DNA from: Phaeovibrio sulfidiphilus
GTDB taxonomy: Bacteria > Pseudomonadota > Alphaproteobacteria > Rhodospirillales > Rhodospirillaceae
Assembly (NCBI RefSeq): GCF_014861485.1
Contig: NZ_JACZHT010000002.1
Location: 1 to 64,000, forward strand
Length of the DNA: 64,000 bases
Direction of reading: 5' to 3'
Shown here: one piece after another, positions 21,537-30,246 of the stretch
How the letters are laid out: the number at the start of each line of letters is the position of its first letter
Position numbering within the stretch: position 1 is the stretch's first letter
Program-made: the position numbers and the translations under genes
Notes under the pieces: model-generated
Database searches by the model: none
Seen by the model: only the letters and a program-made list of their open reading frames with translations
What the model was told of the DNA's origin: nothing

Positions 21537-22035
21537 GGTTGTTCAGGGCCGTATCCTGCGGCTCGCACCAGGAGCCCCGGGTTTTCCCGTCGTAGGGGCG
21601 GGCCAGTCCCTCGGCAATCAGCGTGCCGGCGAGGTCGATGTCCCCCGGAAGGAGGACGCTGGCCAGAACCCGGCCGGCATACTTGTCATGGCGCACTTTT
21701 TTGAGCAGCACGGTGGAGCCGTGGTGGTCCAGGAGGGCGATGACGTAATCCCGCGCCCGCCGGGCCATTTCCTTTTCCGCATCGCAGCGGCCCCGCAGCT
21801 CGGGGGTGTCGATCCCCTCGACCCGCACGGAGGCCGTCACCCGGTGGTCCGGCCAGACAAAGGCCTCCACCTCCAGGGTGTCTCCGTCGATGACCCGGAC
21901 GACCTCGCCCCGGATCGGGCCCTCCACCGGGACGGCCCGGCTGGTCGGCGCCGCCGCCGTCAGTCCCGCCGACAGGCAGACGGTCACAAGAACCCCGGCA
22001 AAGGGGACGGAACGTGAACGCAGGAGCCTGTTCAT
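21532..22035 (-). CDS. Secreted thermonuclease-family protein
   Basis: A staphylococcal-nuclease-like (SNase/TNase) protein of 167 residues. Residues 1-28 are a signal peptide ending near AGLTAAAPTSRA. The catalytic OB-fold shows RVIDGDTLEVEA, RVEGIDTPELRGRC with the first Arg, EKEMARRARDYV, and KYAGRVLASV with the second Arg; Asp and Glu calcium and catalytic residues are in place. It should cleave extracellular or periplasmic nucleic acid. ATG 22035 begins the signal peptide; a start at 22083 would add 16 polar residues. Neighbours give no functional clue. Confidence 0.88.
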   Translation of the reverse strand: MNRLLRSRSVPFAGVLVTVCLSAGLTAAAPTSRAVPVEGPIRGEVVRVIDGDTLEVEAFVWPDHRVTASVRVEGIDTPELRGRCDAEKEMARRARDYVIALLDHHGSTVLLKKVRHDKYAGRVLASVLLPGDIDLAGTLIAEGLARPYDGKTRGSWCEPQDTALNNH

Positions 22036-22131
22036 GGTGTTAACCCTGTCATTGCTGTAACGCTTGGTTGAACTATAACGCAAGAAGGGTTAAAAAAGAA
22101 CAAACATCGAATAAAAATTTTGGGGGACGGA

Positions 22132-22344
22132 TCAAAAATCCGTGCACCGGCCCTTCTGCTCCCAGTCGCTGTAGCGGGTGGGCTCGGGCCCCTTCGGACC
22201 GCCGTATTCCTTGGGGGTGCCAGCGTTTTCCGGGGCGTTTTCCGGGGTGGTTTCCGTGGGGGCTCCGGTCGGGGTTCCGCCGTCGGCCTCGGGCGCGGTT
22301 CCGGGGGCGGTGTCCGTTCCTGTCGTGGTTTTGTTCTCGGCCAT
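22132..22344 (-). CDS. DUF1674 protein, SDHAF4-like
   Basis: A 70-residue protein. The N-terminal 40 residues are low-complexity Thr/Pro/Glu. The C-terminus carries the family signature GGPKGPEPTRYSDWEQKGRC followed by TDF, matching the DUF1674 / succinate dehydrogenase assembly factor 4 family, which in eukaryotes assists maturation of the flavinated SdhA subunit. A role in SDH assembly is inferred from the family. ATG 22344 has GGGAGAA upstream. Divergent from htpX with a 126-base shared promoter region. Confidence 0.85.
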   Translation of the reverse strand: MAENKTTTGTDTAPGTAPEADGGTPTGAPTETTPENAPENAGTPKEYGGPKGPEPTRYSDWEQKGRCTDF

Positions 22345-22393
22345 GGCGTGTTCTCCCGTGCAAAAACCGTTTCGGCCCGTCCGGGTTTATAAG

Positions 22394-22424
22394 CTTGACG
22401 CGGGGGGCACAATCCCTATTTCAA
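22394..22424 (+). promoter_or_regulatory. Predicted RpoH promoter of htpX
   Basis: CTTG, exactly 17 bases, then CCTATTTCAA matches the alphaproteobacterial RpoH consensus CTTG-N17-CYTATTTNNG at all but the last base. It lies about 50 bases before the htpX start, fitting its role as a heat-shock protease. Confidence 0.75.
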
Positions 22425-22470
22425 TAGCAGACACCAAAAACCACCATGACCTGTTCCGAGGGAGCTTTAC

Positions 22471-23346
22471 ATGTCCTTTGCCCGCATCGCCATACTGCTT
22501 GCAGCCCTGACAGCCCTGTTCATGGGGGTCGGCTACCTGATCGGCGGTCAGGGCGGAATGCTGATTGCCCTGCTGGTCGCGGCGGGGATGAACCTCTTCA
22601 CGTACTGGAACTCGGACAAGATGGTCCTGAGCTCGCAAGGCGCGCGGGAGGTCACCATGCAGACCGCACCCGACTTCTACGGGATCGTCGCCCAGCTGGC
22701 CAGGAACGCCAATCTGCCCATGCCGCGGGTCTACATCATCGATACCCCTCAGCCCAACGCCTTTGCCACCGGGCGCAACCCGGAGAACGCGGCGGTGGCG
22801 GCTACCACGGGCCTGCTGTCCACGCTCAGTGCCGAGGAAATCGCCGGTGTGATGGCGCACGAGCTGGCTCACGTCCAGCACCGTGACACCCTGACCATGA
22901 CCATTGCCGCCACCCTGGGCGGTGCCATCTCCATGCTGGCGAACTTTGCCTTCTTCTTTGGCGGCAGCCGGGACGGCGAGGGCGTCAACCCCATCGCGGC
23001 GATCCTGATGATGATCCTTGCGCCCCTTGCGGCCATGGTCATCCAGATGGCCATCTCCCGGAACGGCGAGTACCGCGCCGACGAGGAGGGCGCGCGCATC
23101 TGTGGCCAGCCCCTGTGGCTGGCGAGCGCTCTCGGGAAAATCGAGCAGGCCGCCCGGCGGGTTCCCAACGCGAGGGCCGAGCACAATCCCTCCACGGCGC
23201 CGCTCTATATCATCAACCCCCTGAAGGGGAAGGGCATGGACAACCTGTTCTCGACCCACCCCTCCACCGAGAACCGGATTGCCCGCCTGCGCGAGCTCGC
23301 CGAGACCATGACCCCGGCCACGGTCCGCCGCAGTCGGATGCCGTAG
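22471..23346 (+). CDS. htpX: Heat-shock membrane protease HtpX
   Basis: An M48 zinc metalloprotease of the inner membrane that degrades damaged membrane proteins alongside FtsH. The 291-residue protein has two N-terminal membrane helices ([20 protein letters not shown] and [18 protein letters not shown]), the zinc motif HELAH, two further helices, and the third ligand Glu in [12 protein letters not shown]. The C-terminus ends [17 protein letters not shown], the conserved late motif. GAGGGAG precedes the start. An RpoH-type promoter upstream and a terminator downstream make it a single-gene heat-shock unit. Confidence 0.96.
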   Translation: MSFARIAILLAALTALFMGVGYLIGGQGGMLIALLVAAGMNLFTYWNSDKMVLSSQGAREVTMQTAPDFYGIVAQLARNANLPMPRVYIIDTPQPNAFATGRNPENAAVAATTGLLSTLSAEEIAGVMAHELAHVQHRDTLTMTIAATLGGAISMLANFAFFFGGSRDGEGVNPIAAILMMILAPLAAMVIQMAISRNGEYRADEEGARICGQPLWLASALGKIEQAARRVPNARAEHNPSTAPLYIINPLKGKGMDNLFSTHPSTENRIARLRELAETMTPATVRRSRMP

Positions 23347-23379
23347 GGTCGGCTTCCCCGGTCCGGACCCGGAACCACG

Positions 23380-23413
23380 CGCCGCCTGTTTGCGAACGGG
23401 CGGCGTTTTTTTT
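23380..23413 (+). terminator. Rho-independent terminator of htpX
   Basis: CGCCGCCTGTT-TGCG-AACGGGCGGCG followed by eight T, starting 34 bases past the stop. Strong. Confidence 0.92.
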
Positions 23414-23501
23414 GGCCATGTCCCGCGCGGCAGGGCACGGCACGGCTTTCCACGCCAAAGCCCTTGGCAGGCCCGGCATTTCCCTCTACACCTTTCAGGT
23501 T

Positions 23502-24182
23502 ATGAGAAACACACCGATCTCTGAGGCCCCCGGCGGCCCCGAGCCCAGCTCCTTTTCCGGCGAGCGCCTGACCTGCGTTCGCGGGGAGCGCGTTGTCTTT
23601 ACGGGTCTCTCGTTCCATGTGGATCCCGGCGAGGCCCTTGTGCTGCTGGGCCCCAACGGCTCGGGCAAGTCGTCCCTGCTGCGGGTGATGGCCCTTCTTC
23701 TGAAGCCGTTTGCCGGGCGTCTGGACTGGTCGGGCCGGCCCGTTGCCGATGATCCCGAGGACCACGGGGCCCGGACCCGCTATGTGGGTCACCAGGACGC
23801 CATCAAGCCTGTTTTGTCCCTGCGCGAGAACGTGGCCTTCCAGGCCCGGATTTCCGGTGCAGACCTGTCCCGGGTGGACGAGGCCCTGGAGACCTTCGCC
23901 CTGGGTCGCCTTGCGGGGGTTCCCGGGCGGATGCTGTCGGCGGGGCAGAAGCGCCGGGCGAACCTGGCCCGGCTGGTTGCGGCTCCGGCGCCCCTGTGGC
24001 TTCTGGACGAGCCGACGACGGCGCTCGACCGGGCGTCCATCGGGGTGCTCGAGGCCCTTCTTGCCCGCCATCGGGAGCAGGGCGGTCTTGTGGTCGTGTC
24101 CACGCACCAGGACATTCACTTGCCGGGCGCGCGGGTTCTTCACCTGGACGCCTTCGCCCCCCGGAAGCCGGGAGCCGCGTGA
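23502..24182 (+). CDS. ccmA: Heme exporter ATP-binding protein CcmA
   Basis: The ATPase of the CcmABCD system I cytochrome c maturation complex, which releases holo-CcmE. The 226-residue protein has Walker A GPNGSGKSS, the ABC signature LSAGQKRRANLARL, Walker B LWLLDEPTTALD and the H-loop STHQDI. The start is ATG 23502; the open frame upstream reads through the htpX terminator. It overlaps ccmB by one base (TGATG), so the two are translationally coupled. Confidence 0.94.
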   Translation: MRNTPISEAPGGPEPSSFSGERLTCVRGERVVFTGLSFHVDPGEALVLLGPNGSGKSSLLRVMALLLKPFAGRLDWSGRPVADDPEDHGARTRYVGHQDAIKPVLSLRENVAFQARISGADLSRVDEALETFALGRLAGVPGRMLSAGQKRRANLARLVAAPAPLWLLDEPTTALDRASIGVLEALLARHREQGGLVVVSTHQDIHLPGARVLHLDAFAPRKPGAA

Positions 24183-24847
24183 TGGGTCTTTTCCTTTCCG
24201 TTCTGGGGCGCGACCTGCGCCTTGCCCTTCGCCAGAGTTCCGACAGCCTGATTGTTGTGGGCTTCTTTGTGGTGACGGTGGTTCTGTTCCCGTTTGGCGT
24301 GGGCCCCGAGGTCTCGGTGCTGGAGCGGATCAGCGCCGGTGTTCTGTGGGTGACGGCGCTTCTGGCGTCCATGCTGTCCCTGGACCGCATCTTCCAGCAG
24401 GACTACGAGGACGGAAGCCTGGACCTTCTGACCCGGGCGCCCGCACCCCTGACCGGGATTGTCCTGGCCAAGATCCTGGCCCACTGGCTCACCACCGCCT
24501 TGCCGCTGGTGGTCGCTGCTCCGGTTCTGGCCGTTTTGCTCCAGATGTCGCCCGAGGGCTTCTCGGCTCTGGTGGCCGCCCTCCTTCTGGGAACGCCGAC
24601 CCTGTCCCTGATCGGGGCCGTGGGGGCCGCCCTTGTCCTGGGCGCGCGCCGGGGCGGGGTTCTGGTGTCCCTTCTGATCCTGCCTTTGTATGTGCCGGTG
24701 CTGATTTTCGGCGTCTCGGCGGTGGACGGGGCGGCCTCCGGTTTCGCGGTGGCCTCCCAGTTCCAGATCATGGGGGCAATCTTGCTGGTGTCCCTGGTGG
24801 TCTGCCCCCTGGCAGCGGCCATGGCCCTGCGCCAGGCGCTGGAGTAG
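24182..24847 (+). CDS. ccmB: Heme exporter membrane protein CcmB
   Basis: The integral membrane partner of CcmA. The 221-residue protein has about six hydrophobic helices and the family N-terminus FLSVLGRDLRLALRQSSDSL. It also has DRIFQQDYEDGSLDLL and the later LPLYVPVLIFGV. The start overlaps the ccmA stop. In most genomes ccmC and ccmD follow directly; here the next gene, pyrD, is on the other strand, so the rest of the ccm set must be elsewhere. Confidence 0.94.
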   Translation: MGLFLSVLGRDLRLALRQSSDSLIVVGFFVVTVVLFPFGVGPEVSVLERISAGVLWVTALLASMLSLDRIFQQDYEDGSLDLLTRAPAPLTGIVLAKILAHWLTTALPLVVAAPVLAVLLQMSPEGFSALVAALLLGTPTLSLIGAVGAALVLGARRGGVLVSLLILPLYVPVLIFGVSAVDGAASGFAVASQFQIMGAILLVSLVVCPLAAAMALRQALE

Positions 24848-25083
24848 ACCGGCGTCGCCGGCTGGAGTAGGCCGGTGGCCCGTGGCCCTGTAGCCCGGCA
24901 GACGGCCTTGCCAGACAGCCGCCCCGTGGCCCGGTTCCGGGCGCCCTTTCCCTCGCCTCACTTCCCCTTTGCCCGCTCAGGGGCGCAGGAACGTAGGAAT
25001 GTGTGTGGGGGGGCGGTTGCCTGTCGCCCCGCACCCCCGCTTGTCCGCTCCCCCTCGCACGCTGGCGGAGCGCTTGCCCCGGC

Positions 25084-26640
25084 TCAGGACCGGGGCTTTT
25101 TGCTCCCGCTGCCGGGCGTGGTCTTCCGGGCGCTCCCCTTTTTGGCCTTTGCCGCCCCGGTGTTCGCCGCCGCGCCGCCGGCCTTGCCGGTTTTTCCAGC
25201 GTTTGCCGCTGCGGTTTTGGCTGCCCCGGTCCGGGTCTCCCCGGCGCCGGGCTCCGTTTCACCGCTGGCCGGTGCCCGATCCGGCGTCGCAGCCGGCGTG
25301 TCCCCGGTCGTGACCGGGGCCTTCGGTGCTGCGGGCACATCGGTTGTGGACGGCGTGACGGTTGCCTCGGGTGCAGCCGGGGCGGCGGGCGCGGTCGATC
25401 CGTCTGCCACCGCCGGTGCGCTTGATCCGTCCGCCACCGCCGGTGCTCCCCGGGGGGCCGGGCTCTCCAGCACGTCCAGGGGAACGTCCGCGCCGACCGC
25501 GTCCTCAAGGCGGGTGAACCCGTCGGCCCGCAGGCAGCGCCCCAGGTCGGTCTTGATCCGCTCGATCAGGGGCGGTCCCTCGTAGATGAGGGCCGAGTAC
25601 ACCTGGATCAGGCTGGCCCCGGCCCGGATACGTCTGTAGGCGTCCTCGCCCGAGGAGATGCCGCCCACGCCCACCAGGGGCACGCGCCCGCGGGTCAGGC
25701 GGTACATCGTGCGCAGAACCTCAAGGGAGCGCTCTTTCAGCGGCTCGCCAGACAGTCCTCCGCCCTGGGACGCCTGGGGGCTTTTCAGGCTGGCGGGGCG
25801 CTCGATGGTGGTGTTGGTGCAGATCAGGCCGTCAAGCAGAGGCGTGGCGGAGCCGCCGGACCCGGGGACGCCGGTGCCGTCCTCGCCCAGAGCCACCGCC
25901 GCAATGTCCCGGAGATCCTCGTCCGTCAGGTCGGGCGCGATCTTCAGCAGAAGGGGCGGGCGGCCCGCTCCCGCCGGAAAGGCCCGGTCCAGAGCCTCCC
26001 GGGCCCGGCGCACCAGGGTGACCAGGGACTCCCGCCCCTGGAGGGCCCGAAGGCCCGGCGTGTTGGGGGATGACACGTTCATCACCAGGTAGTCCGCAAA
26101 GGCCGCAAGACGCAAGATCGCCTTCTCGTAGTCGGCGGCGGCGTCCTCGGTCTCCTTGTTCTTGCCCAGGTTCACGCCCACAAGGCCGGGAACCTTGCGG
26201 CTGCGCAGGCGCACGGCCATGGCGTCCATGCCCGCGTTGTTGAAGCCCATGCGGTTGATGATGGCCCGGTCCTCCAGGAGCCGGAACAGCCGCGGGCGCG
26301 GGTTTCCGGGCTGGGGCCGCGGCGTGACGGTTCCGACCTCCACAAAGCCGAAGCCCAGGCCGAGGAAGGTGTCAAAGGCGCGGGCATCCTTGTCCAGGCC
26401 GGCGGCCAGTCCCACAGGGTTGGGGAACGCCCGTCCCCAGACCGTGGTTTCCAGGATGGGATCGTCCATCCGGGCGGGGGCGCGGGCAAAGAGCCCCGTG
26501 GACAGGGCGGCAAACGTGAGGCGGTGGACCGTTTCCGGATCCAGGCGCCGCACGAGGGGCCAGAGGCGGCTGTACCAGGTGGGCGGGGCTTTGGACGACG
26601 CGTTGGACGACGCGATGGGCGAGGATTTGGGCGAGGACAT
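25084..26640 (-). CDS. pyrD: Dihydroorotate dehydrogenase (quinone) with long disordered tail
   Basis: Class 2 PyrD, a peripheral membrane flavoprotein oxidising dihydroorotate with quinone. Residues about 20-385 cover the whole enzyme: an N-terminal amphipathic helix, AAGLDKDARAFD, NRMGFNNAGMD, GVNLGKNKETE, the catalytic Ser in MNVSSPNTPGLRALQ, LKIAPDLTDEDL and VGVGGISSGEDAYRRI. The domain ends normally at AVGAD. The last 133 residues are an Ala/Pro/Thr-rich and finally Lys-rich segment (AKAKKGSARKTTPGSGSKK) absent from usual PyrD. ATG 26640 was chosen; GTG 26676 is possible. Confidence 0.95.
   Translation of the reverse strand: MSSPKSSPIASSNASSKAPPTWYSRLWPLVRRLDPETVHRLTFAALSTGLFARAPARMDDPILETTVWGRAFPNPVGLAAGLDKDARAFDTFLGLGFGFVEVGTVTPRPQPGNPRPRLFRLLEDRAIINRMGFNNAGMDAMAVRLRSRKVPGLVGVNLGKNKETEDAAADYEKAILRLAAFADYLVMNVSSPNTPGLRALQGRESLVTLVRRAREALDRAFPAGAGRPPLLLKIAPDLTDEDLRDIAAVALGEDGTGVPGSGGSATPLLDGLICTNTTIERPASLKSPQASQGGGLSGEPLKERSLEVLRTMYRLTRGRVPLVGVGGISSGEDAYRRIRAGASLIQVYSALIYEGPPLIERIKTDLGRCLRADGFTRLEDAVGADVPLDVLESPAPRGAPAVADGSSAPAVADGSTAPAAPAAPEATVTPSTTDVPAAPKAPVTTGDTPAATPDRAPASGETEPGAGETRTGAAKTAAANAGKTGKAGGAAANTGAAKAKKGSARKTTPGSGSKKPRS
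25394..25447. repeat. 27-base direct repeat inside the pyrD tail
   Basis: GATCCGTCYGCCACCGCCGG occurs in two adjacent 27-base units, encoding two copies of an APAVADGS-like block. This is a sign of recent slippage or duplication within the tail-coding part. Confidence 0.75.
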
Positions 26641-26694
26641 GGTCAGGGTTCCAGACAGACAGGCAGGGATGGGCACGGGCCCGGGAAAAACGGT

Positions 26695-27303
26695 TCAGGA
26701 GGTGGGGGCGGTGCCGCCGTCCGGCGGGTCGCGCCGTTTCGGCAGCCAGGGCATGACGGAGACGGCCTCCCCCGTCTGGGAGCGCATGACCCTGGGCCGG
26801 AACACCTGGTCGGGGGCCGGAGCGCCCGGCGTTCCGGGAGCCCCCGCGGTCTCGGAGGCCGCCTGGGCGCGCCGCCCGTAGTAGGCGGCCATGGCGTCCT
26901 CGGTGATCACAGAGCCCGGTTCGGTGGCACAAGCCTCGGCAAAGGGCGGGTGCTTTTGGATCATGCGGGTGAGGTGCTCCACCGAGTGGGCCCCGAATTT
27001 CCGCCAGATGCTGTCCAGCAGCGCCACCGCCTGGGGATCCGGGGTCTTGCATCCCAGGGCGTCGCGCCCGTTTTGCAGCGCCCGGTACAGGTTCGGCTCC
27101 AGGGGCCCGGCCGGGTCCGCCACAAACACCGCGGGCATCAGGCGGCGGCCTGCGAACGCGGCCGCGTGGTACGCCTGGGCCAGATACATCAGGCGGTGAA
27201 GCTTCTGGGGCTGGAGATACTCGCCGTCATTCAGGGCCCGGTCCATAAACCAGTTCGCGACGTCAAAGACCGTCTGGACCCTGGGCGGGCGGATGGAGGC
27301 CAT
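26695..27303 (-). CDS. Panacea-domain (DUF4065/SocA-like) protein
   Basis: A 202-residue protein. Residues about 10-115 match the Panacea fold: VFDVANWFMDRALNDGEYLQ, PQKLHRLMYLAQAYHAAAFA, GRRLMPAVFVADPAGPLEPN. Panacea domains act as antitoxins with many toxin types, and SocA is a proteolytic adaptor for ClpXP in Caulobacter. No toxin gene is adjacent: pyrD is 54 bases downstream and a YdbH-like gene is divergent. The C-terminal 60 residues are Pro/Ala-rich. The gene may be a housekeeping adaptor rather than part of a toxin-antitoxin pair. Confidence 0.78.
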   Translation of the reverse strand: MASIRPPRVQTVFDVANWFMDRALNDGEYLQPQKLHRLMYLAQAYHAAAFAGRRLMPAVFVADPAGPLEPNLYRALQNGRDALGCKTPDPQAVALLDSIWRKFGAHSVEHLTRMIQKHPPFAEACATEPGSVITEDAMAAYYGRRAQAASETAGAPGTPGAPAPDQVFRPRVMRSQTGEAVSVMPWLPKRRDPPDGGTAPTS

Positions 27304-27371
27304 CGGGTGTTCACCTTTTAAACAGAAAGATATGCTTTAAGCAGAAGAGGCTCTTCAGGCACAATACCCCC

Positions 27372-29936
27372 ATGAGACGAACCGGAACAGACTGGACCTT
27401 CAGCCCCGTATGGAAAAACCCAAGCCGCCCCCGGCGCCCCCGGGGTGTGGCCGTGCGCCGCGTGGCCGTTCTGGTCGTGTGCGTGGCGGCCGTGGTGCTG
27501 TGGCTGAACCGGCTGGCGGCGGCCTCGTGGGCCCTGGGCCTGGGTCTGGGGGCGATGGGGCTGGAGGGCGCTTCCGCCCGGGTTGTGCACCTGGGCCCGT
27601 CCCGCATGGTCATCCAGGAGGTGCGCCCGGGGACCGGCCCTTCCGTTGTGCAGGACGTGGAGGTCACCGCCTCGCCGCTGGATCTGCTCCGGGGCCGTGT
27701 TGCCTCGCTGCGGATCGGGACGGTTCACCTGTTTGCGGTGGCGGACGGGGCCGGGGTCTGGCTCCCGGGGCTTGAGCCCCTGTTCGAGGGGGAGGGCGAT
27801 TTTCCCGCAGAGGGGCTGATCCGGCTGGCGGACCGCTTCCGGACCCTCGAGATCGGGGACGGCCGCCTGGAGATCCTGGACGTGGTCTCGGGGGAGCCGG
27901 TGGTGGCTTCCGCGCGCCTGTCCGGACAGCTGGACACCCGCACCCGGCGTTCGGACGCCCCGCCTCCCGCCGGGATGCATCTCACGCTGGAGCCCCTTGA
28001 GAAATCGGGCCCCGACGGCCTGCGGCTGAGGGAGCCGGCCTCGGTGCGCCTGTCCCTGGAACGGGGCGCCCGGACCCGCGGCGCGTCCGGCGGGCTGCCG
28101 GCGCTGCATCTGATCCTGAGCCTGGAGGGGCCGCTGGTTCTGGATACGGCCGATGGTCCCGCCCGTCTGGAGGATCTGCGGATCCAGGTGGACACGGCGG
28201 ATTTCCGCCCCGCCGACACGTCCGGCGCCGGGGATCCGGGCGAGGATGTGGACAAGGCCGGTTTGGACGCCGGTGGCGCAGGGGAGCCCGGAAGGCCCCA
28301 GGGAGCGCGCCCGAAAAAGGATATCGGTACGGGGTCGGGGATCGGGACGCAAACGCCTCCGGGGGCCGGGACGCAAACGCGTCCGGGCGCCGCGGCGATG
28401 GCGCAGACCGGGACGGACCGGGTCGCTTCTGAAACCGCCTCGGCCGCGGCCGGCGCGAAAAGCGGCACGCCCGGGACCGACGCGACGACCGGCACGGCGT
28501 CCGGGTCCGCGTCCGGGTCCGCGTCCGGGGCTGGCCCGGAGGGCGTCGCAGCCGGGGACGGTGAGCCTGTCCCCAAGGCCCTCGGTTCCTCGGAGGGGCC
28601 CCGGCCCGGTGTTGTGGTTCGCATGAGCGTCGGGCGGCTCCTGTGGCAGGGGACGGGCCTGGAGGCTCTGGATTTCCGGGTGCGGGTGCCCTGGGAGGCC
28701 GGCGCTCCCCTTCCGGCCCGGGCCCGGGCAACCCTGGAGGCCCGGATTGACCGTCTGCCGCTGGAGGAGGAGTACCGCCTGCCCGGCGGAAAGGGGCGCC
28801 CCCTGGTTCTGGACGCCCGGCTTGACCCGTACCCCACCAGCGAGGATCTGTTTGCCGTTGAGGGTACGGTTCACGTCGGCGCCGGCGGTGCGACCATGCG
28901 CGTGAAGGGCCACGTGGCCCGCGACCTGGGCAGCGCCCGGCTTCATCTTCACATGCCGGAGTCTGCGTTTTCCCCGGCCCTGCGGGCGCAGGACTTCCAC
29001 GGTCTTCTGGCGGGGCGGCTGGACTTGAGGGAGGGGACCATTTCCCTGGGCGGGCGCCTGGACTGGGACGGCGACACGGTCACGCCGGACTTGAAGATGG
29101 CTCTGGACAATCTGACCGGGCGCTTTGATGCCCTTGCCTTCCAGAACCTGACCACCGCCGTGTCCATCACCCGGTTCGAGCCTCTGGAGGGCCACAGTTC
29201 CAAAGCCGTGGCCGAGCTTCTGGGCCCCGGCATCCCCCTGACCAACGGGCAGGCCACCTGGCGGTTCGACGGCCGGGGGAATATCGTGCTCCAGTCCTTC
29301 CGCTGCCGGTTTGCCGAGGGCGAGATCACCGCATCGGGCATCCGCATCCCTCTCGGGGACGGCGCGGTCGAGTCCAGCCTGGCGGTGGAGGGCCTGTCCC
29401 TGGACGCCCTGGTGCGGCTTCTGGAGGTGGAAAAGGAGATGGAGGCCCGGGGCTTCCTGTCCGGCAGCATCCCCTTCCGCGTGGAGACCGACGGCACCAT
29501 CCGGATCCGCCAGGCGGCCCTGCGCTCCACCGGTCCCGGGATCCTTCGCTATACCCCCTCGTCGGGCACGGCCTCGGCGGCCGGGGGCGTCACCGGCAGC
29601 GCCCGCCAGGGGGTGGTCACCCTTCTTGAGGCCCTTCAGGATTTCCACTTCCGGACCCTGAACGTGTCCCTGGACGGGGATCTGACCCGGGATCTGTCTT
29701 TGGAGGTGTTTCTTGCGGGGGCGAACCCCCGGCTGCTGGACGGCTACCCGGTGGAGGTGAGGACCACCCTCAGCGGCGCCTTCCTGGAGCTGATCGGGGC
29801 CAACGTCTACACCTATGAAATCCCGTCGCGCATTCGGGGCAATCTGGATGCCTTCCTGAAGAGCGTGGAGAAATCCGGCATCGGGCACAGCAAGCGCGCA
29901 TCGGGCCCCGCCACCGGGATTTCGGCGCGCCCGTAG
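27372..29936 (+). CDS. YdbH/AsmA-like envelope protein
   Basis: An 854-residue protein with one N-terminal membrane anchor (RRVAVLVVCVAAVVLWLNRL, residues about 28-48) and a long periplasmic part of short beta-strand segments. The C-terminal third (FSPALRAQDFHGLLAGRLDL, LTNGQATWRFDGRGNI, LEVFLAGANPRLLDGYPVEV) fits the YdbH (DctA-YdbH, PF11739) family, whose E. coli member is one of three AsmA-like bridges carrying phospholipid between inner and outer membrane. Residues about 310-395 are a low-complexity Gly/Thr/Ala/Ser insertion. The usual partners YnbE and YdbL are not adjacent. Family assignment is moderately sure; phospholipid transport is inferred. Confidence 0.75.
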   Translation: MRRTGTDWTFSPVWKNPSRPRRPRGVAVRRVAVLVVCVAAVVLWLNRLAAASWALGLGLGAMGLEGASARVVHLGPSRMVIQEVRPGTGPSVVQDVEVTASPLDLLRGRVASLRIGTVHLFAVADGAGVWLPGLEPLFEGEGDFPAEGLIRLADRFRTLEIGDGRLEILDVVSGEPVVASARLSGQLDTRTRRSDAPPPAGMHLTLEPLEKSGPDGLRLREPASVRLSLERGARTRGASGGLPALHLILSLEGPLVLDTADGPARLEDLRIQVDTADFRPADTSGAGDPGEDVDKAGLDAGGAGEPGRPQGARPKKDIGTGSGIGTQTPPGAGTQTRPGAAAMAQTGTDRVASETASAAAGAKSGTPGTDATTGTASGSASGSASGAGPEGVAAGDGEPVPKALGSSEGPRPGVVVRMSVGRLLWQGTGLEALDFRVRVPWEAGAPLPARARATLEARIDRLPLEEEYRLPGGKGRPLVLDARLDPYPTSEDLFAVEGTVHVGAGGATMRVKGHVARDLGSARLHLHMPESAFSPALRAQDFHGLLAGRLDLREGTISLGGRLDWDGDTVTPDLKMALDNLTGRFDALAFQNLTTAVSITRFEPLEGHSSKAVAELLGPGIPLTNGQATWRFDGRGNIVLQSFRCRFAEGEITASGIRIPLGDGAVESSLAVEGLSLDALVRLLEVEKEMEARGFLSGSIPFRVETDGTIRIRQAALRSTGPGILRYTPSSGTASAAGGVTGSARQGVVTLLEALQDFHFRTLNVSLDGDLTRDLSLEVFLAGANPRLLDGYPVEVRTTLSGAFLELIGANVYTYEIPSRIRGNLDAFLKSVEKSGIGHSKRASGPATGISARP

Positions 29937-30246
29937 GGCCCGGTTCCCGGTGGCTCTTGCGTCGGAGGATTTGGTGCAGGGAGGCGGGCGTATCCGGGGC
30001 GGTGGAGTGGGACAGGCCCGCCGGGATCCGGCTCCCGCGTGTTCAGGCCGCCGGGCCAACCTGGACGGTGCGCCTTGGGGGGGCGGTTCGGGGGGAGCAT
30101 CTTCGCAATCGGACGGACCGGGTGTGTATGGGGCTCCGCGTGCCCGTTCGTGTGAGCGGGTGCCTGTCCGCTGTCCGTGCCGGTTCGGGTGGGTGCCCAG
30201 TGCCTGTTGCCCGCGGAGCCTGCCCTGCGGCGGGCCGGTCCGGGCG
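29937..30246. other. G+T-rich intergenic region
   Basis: About 310 bases between the convergent ends of the ydbH-like gene and the DUF2336 pair. It is G- and T-rich on the plus strand. No gene, clear terminator or repeat was seen. Confidence 0.4.
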
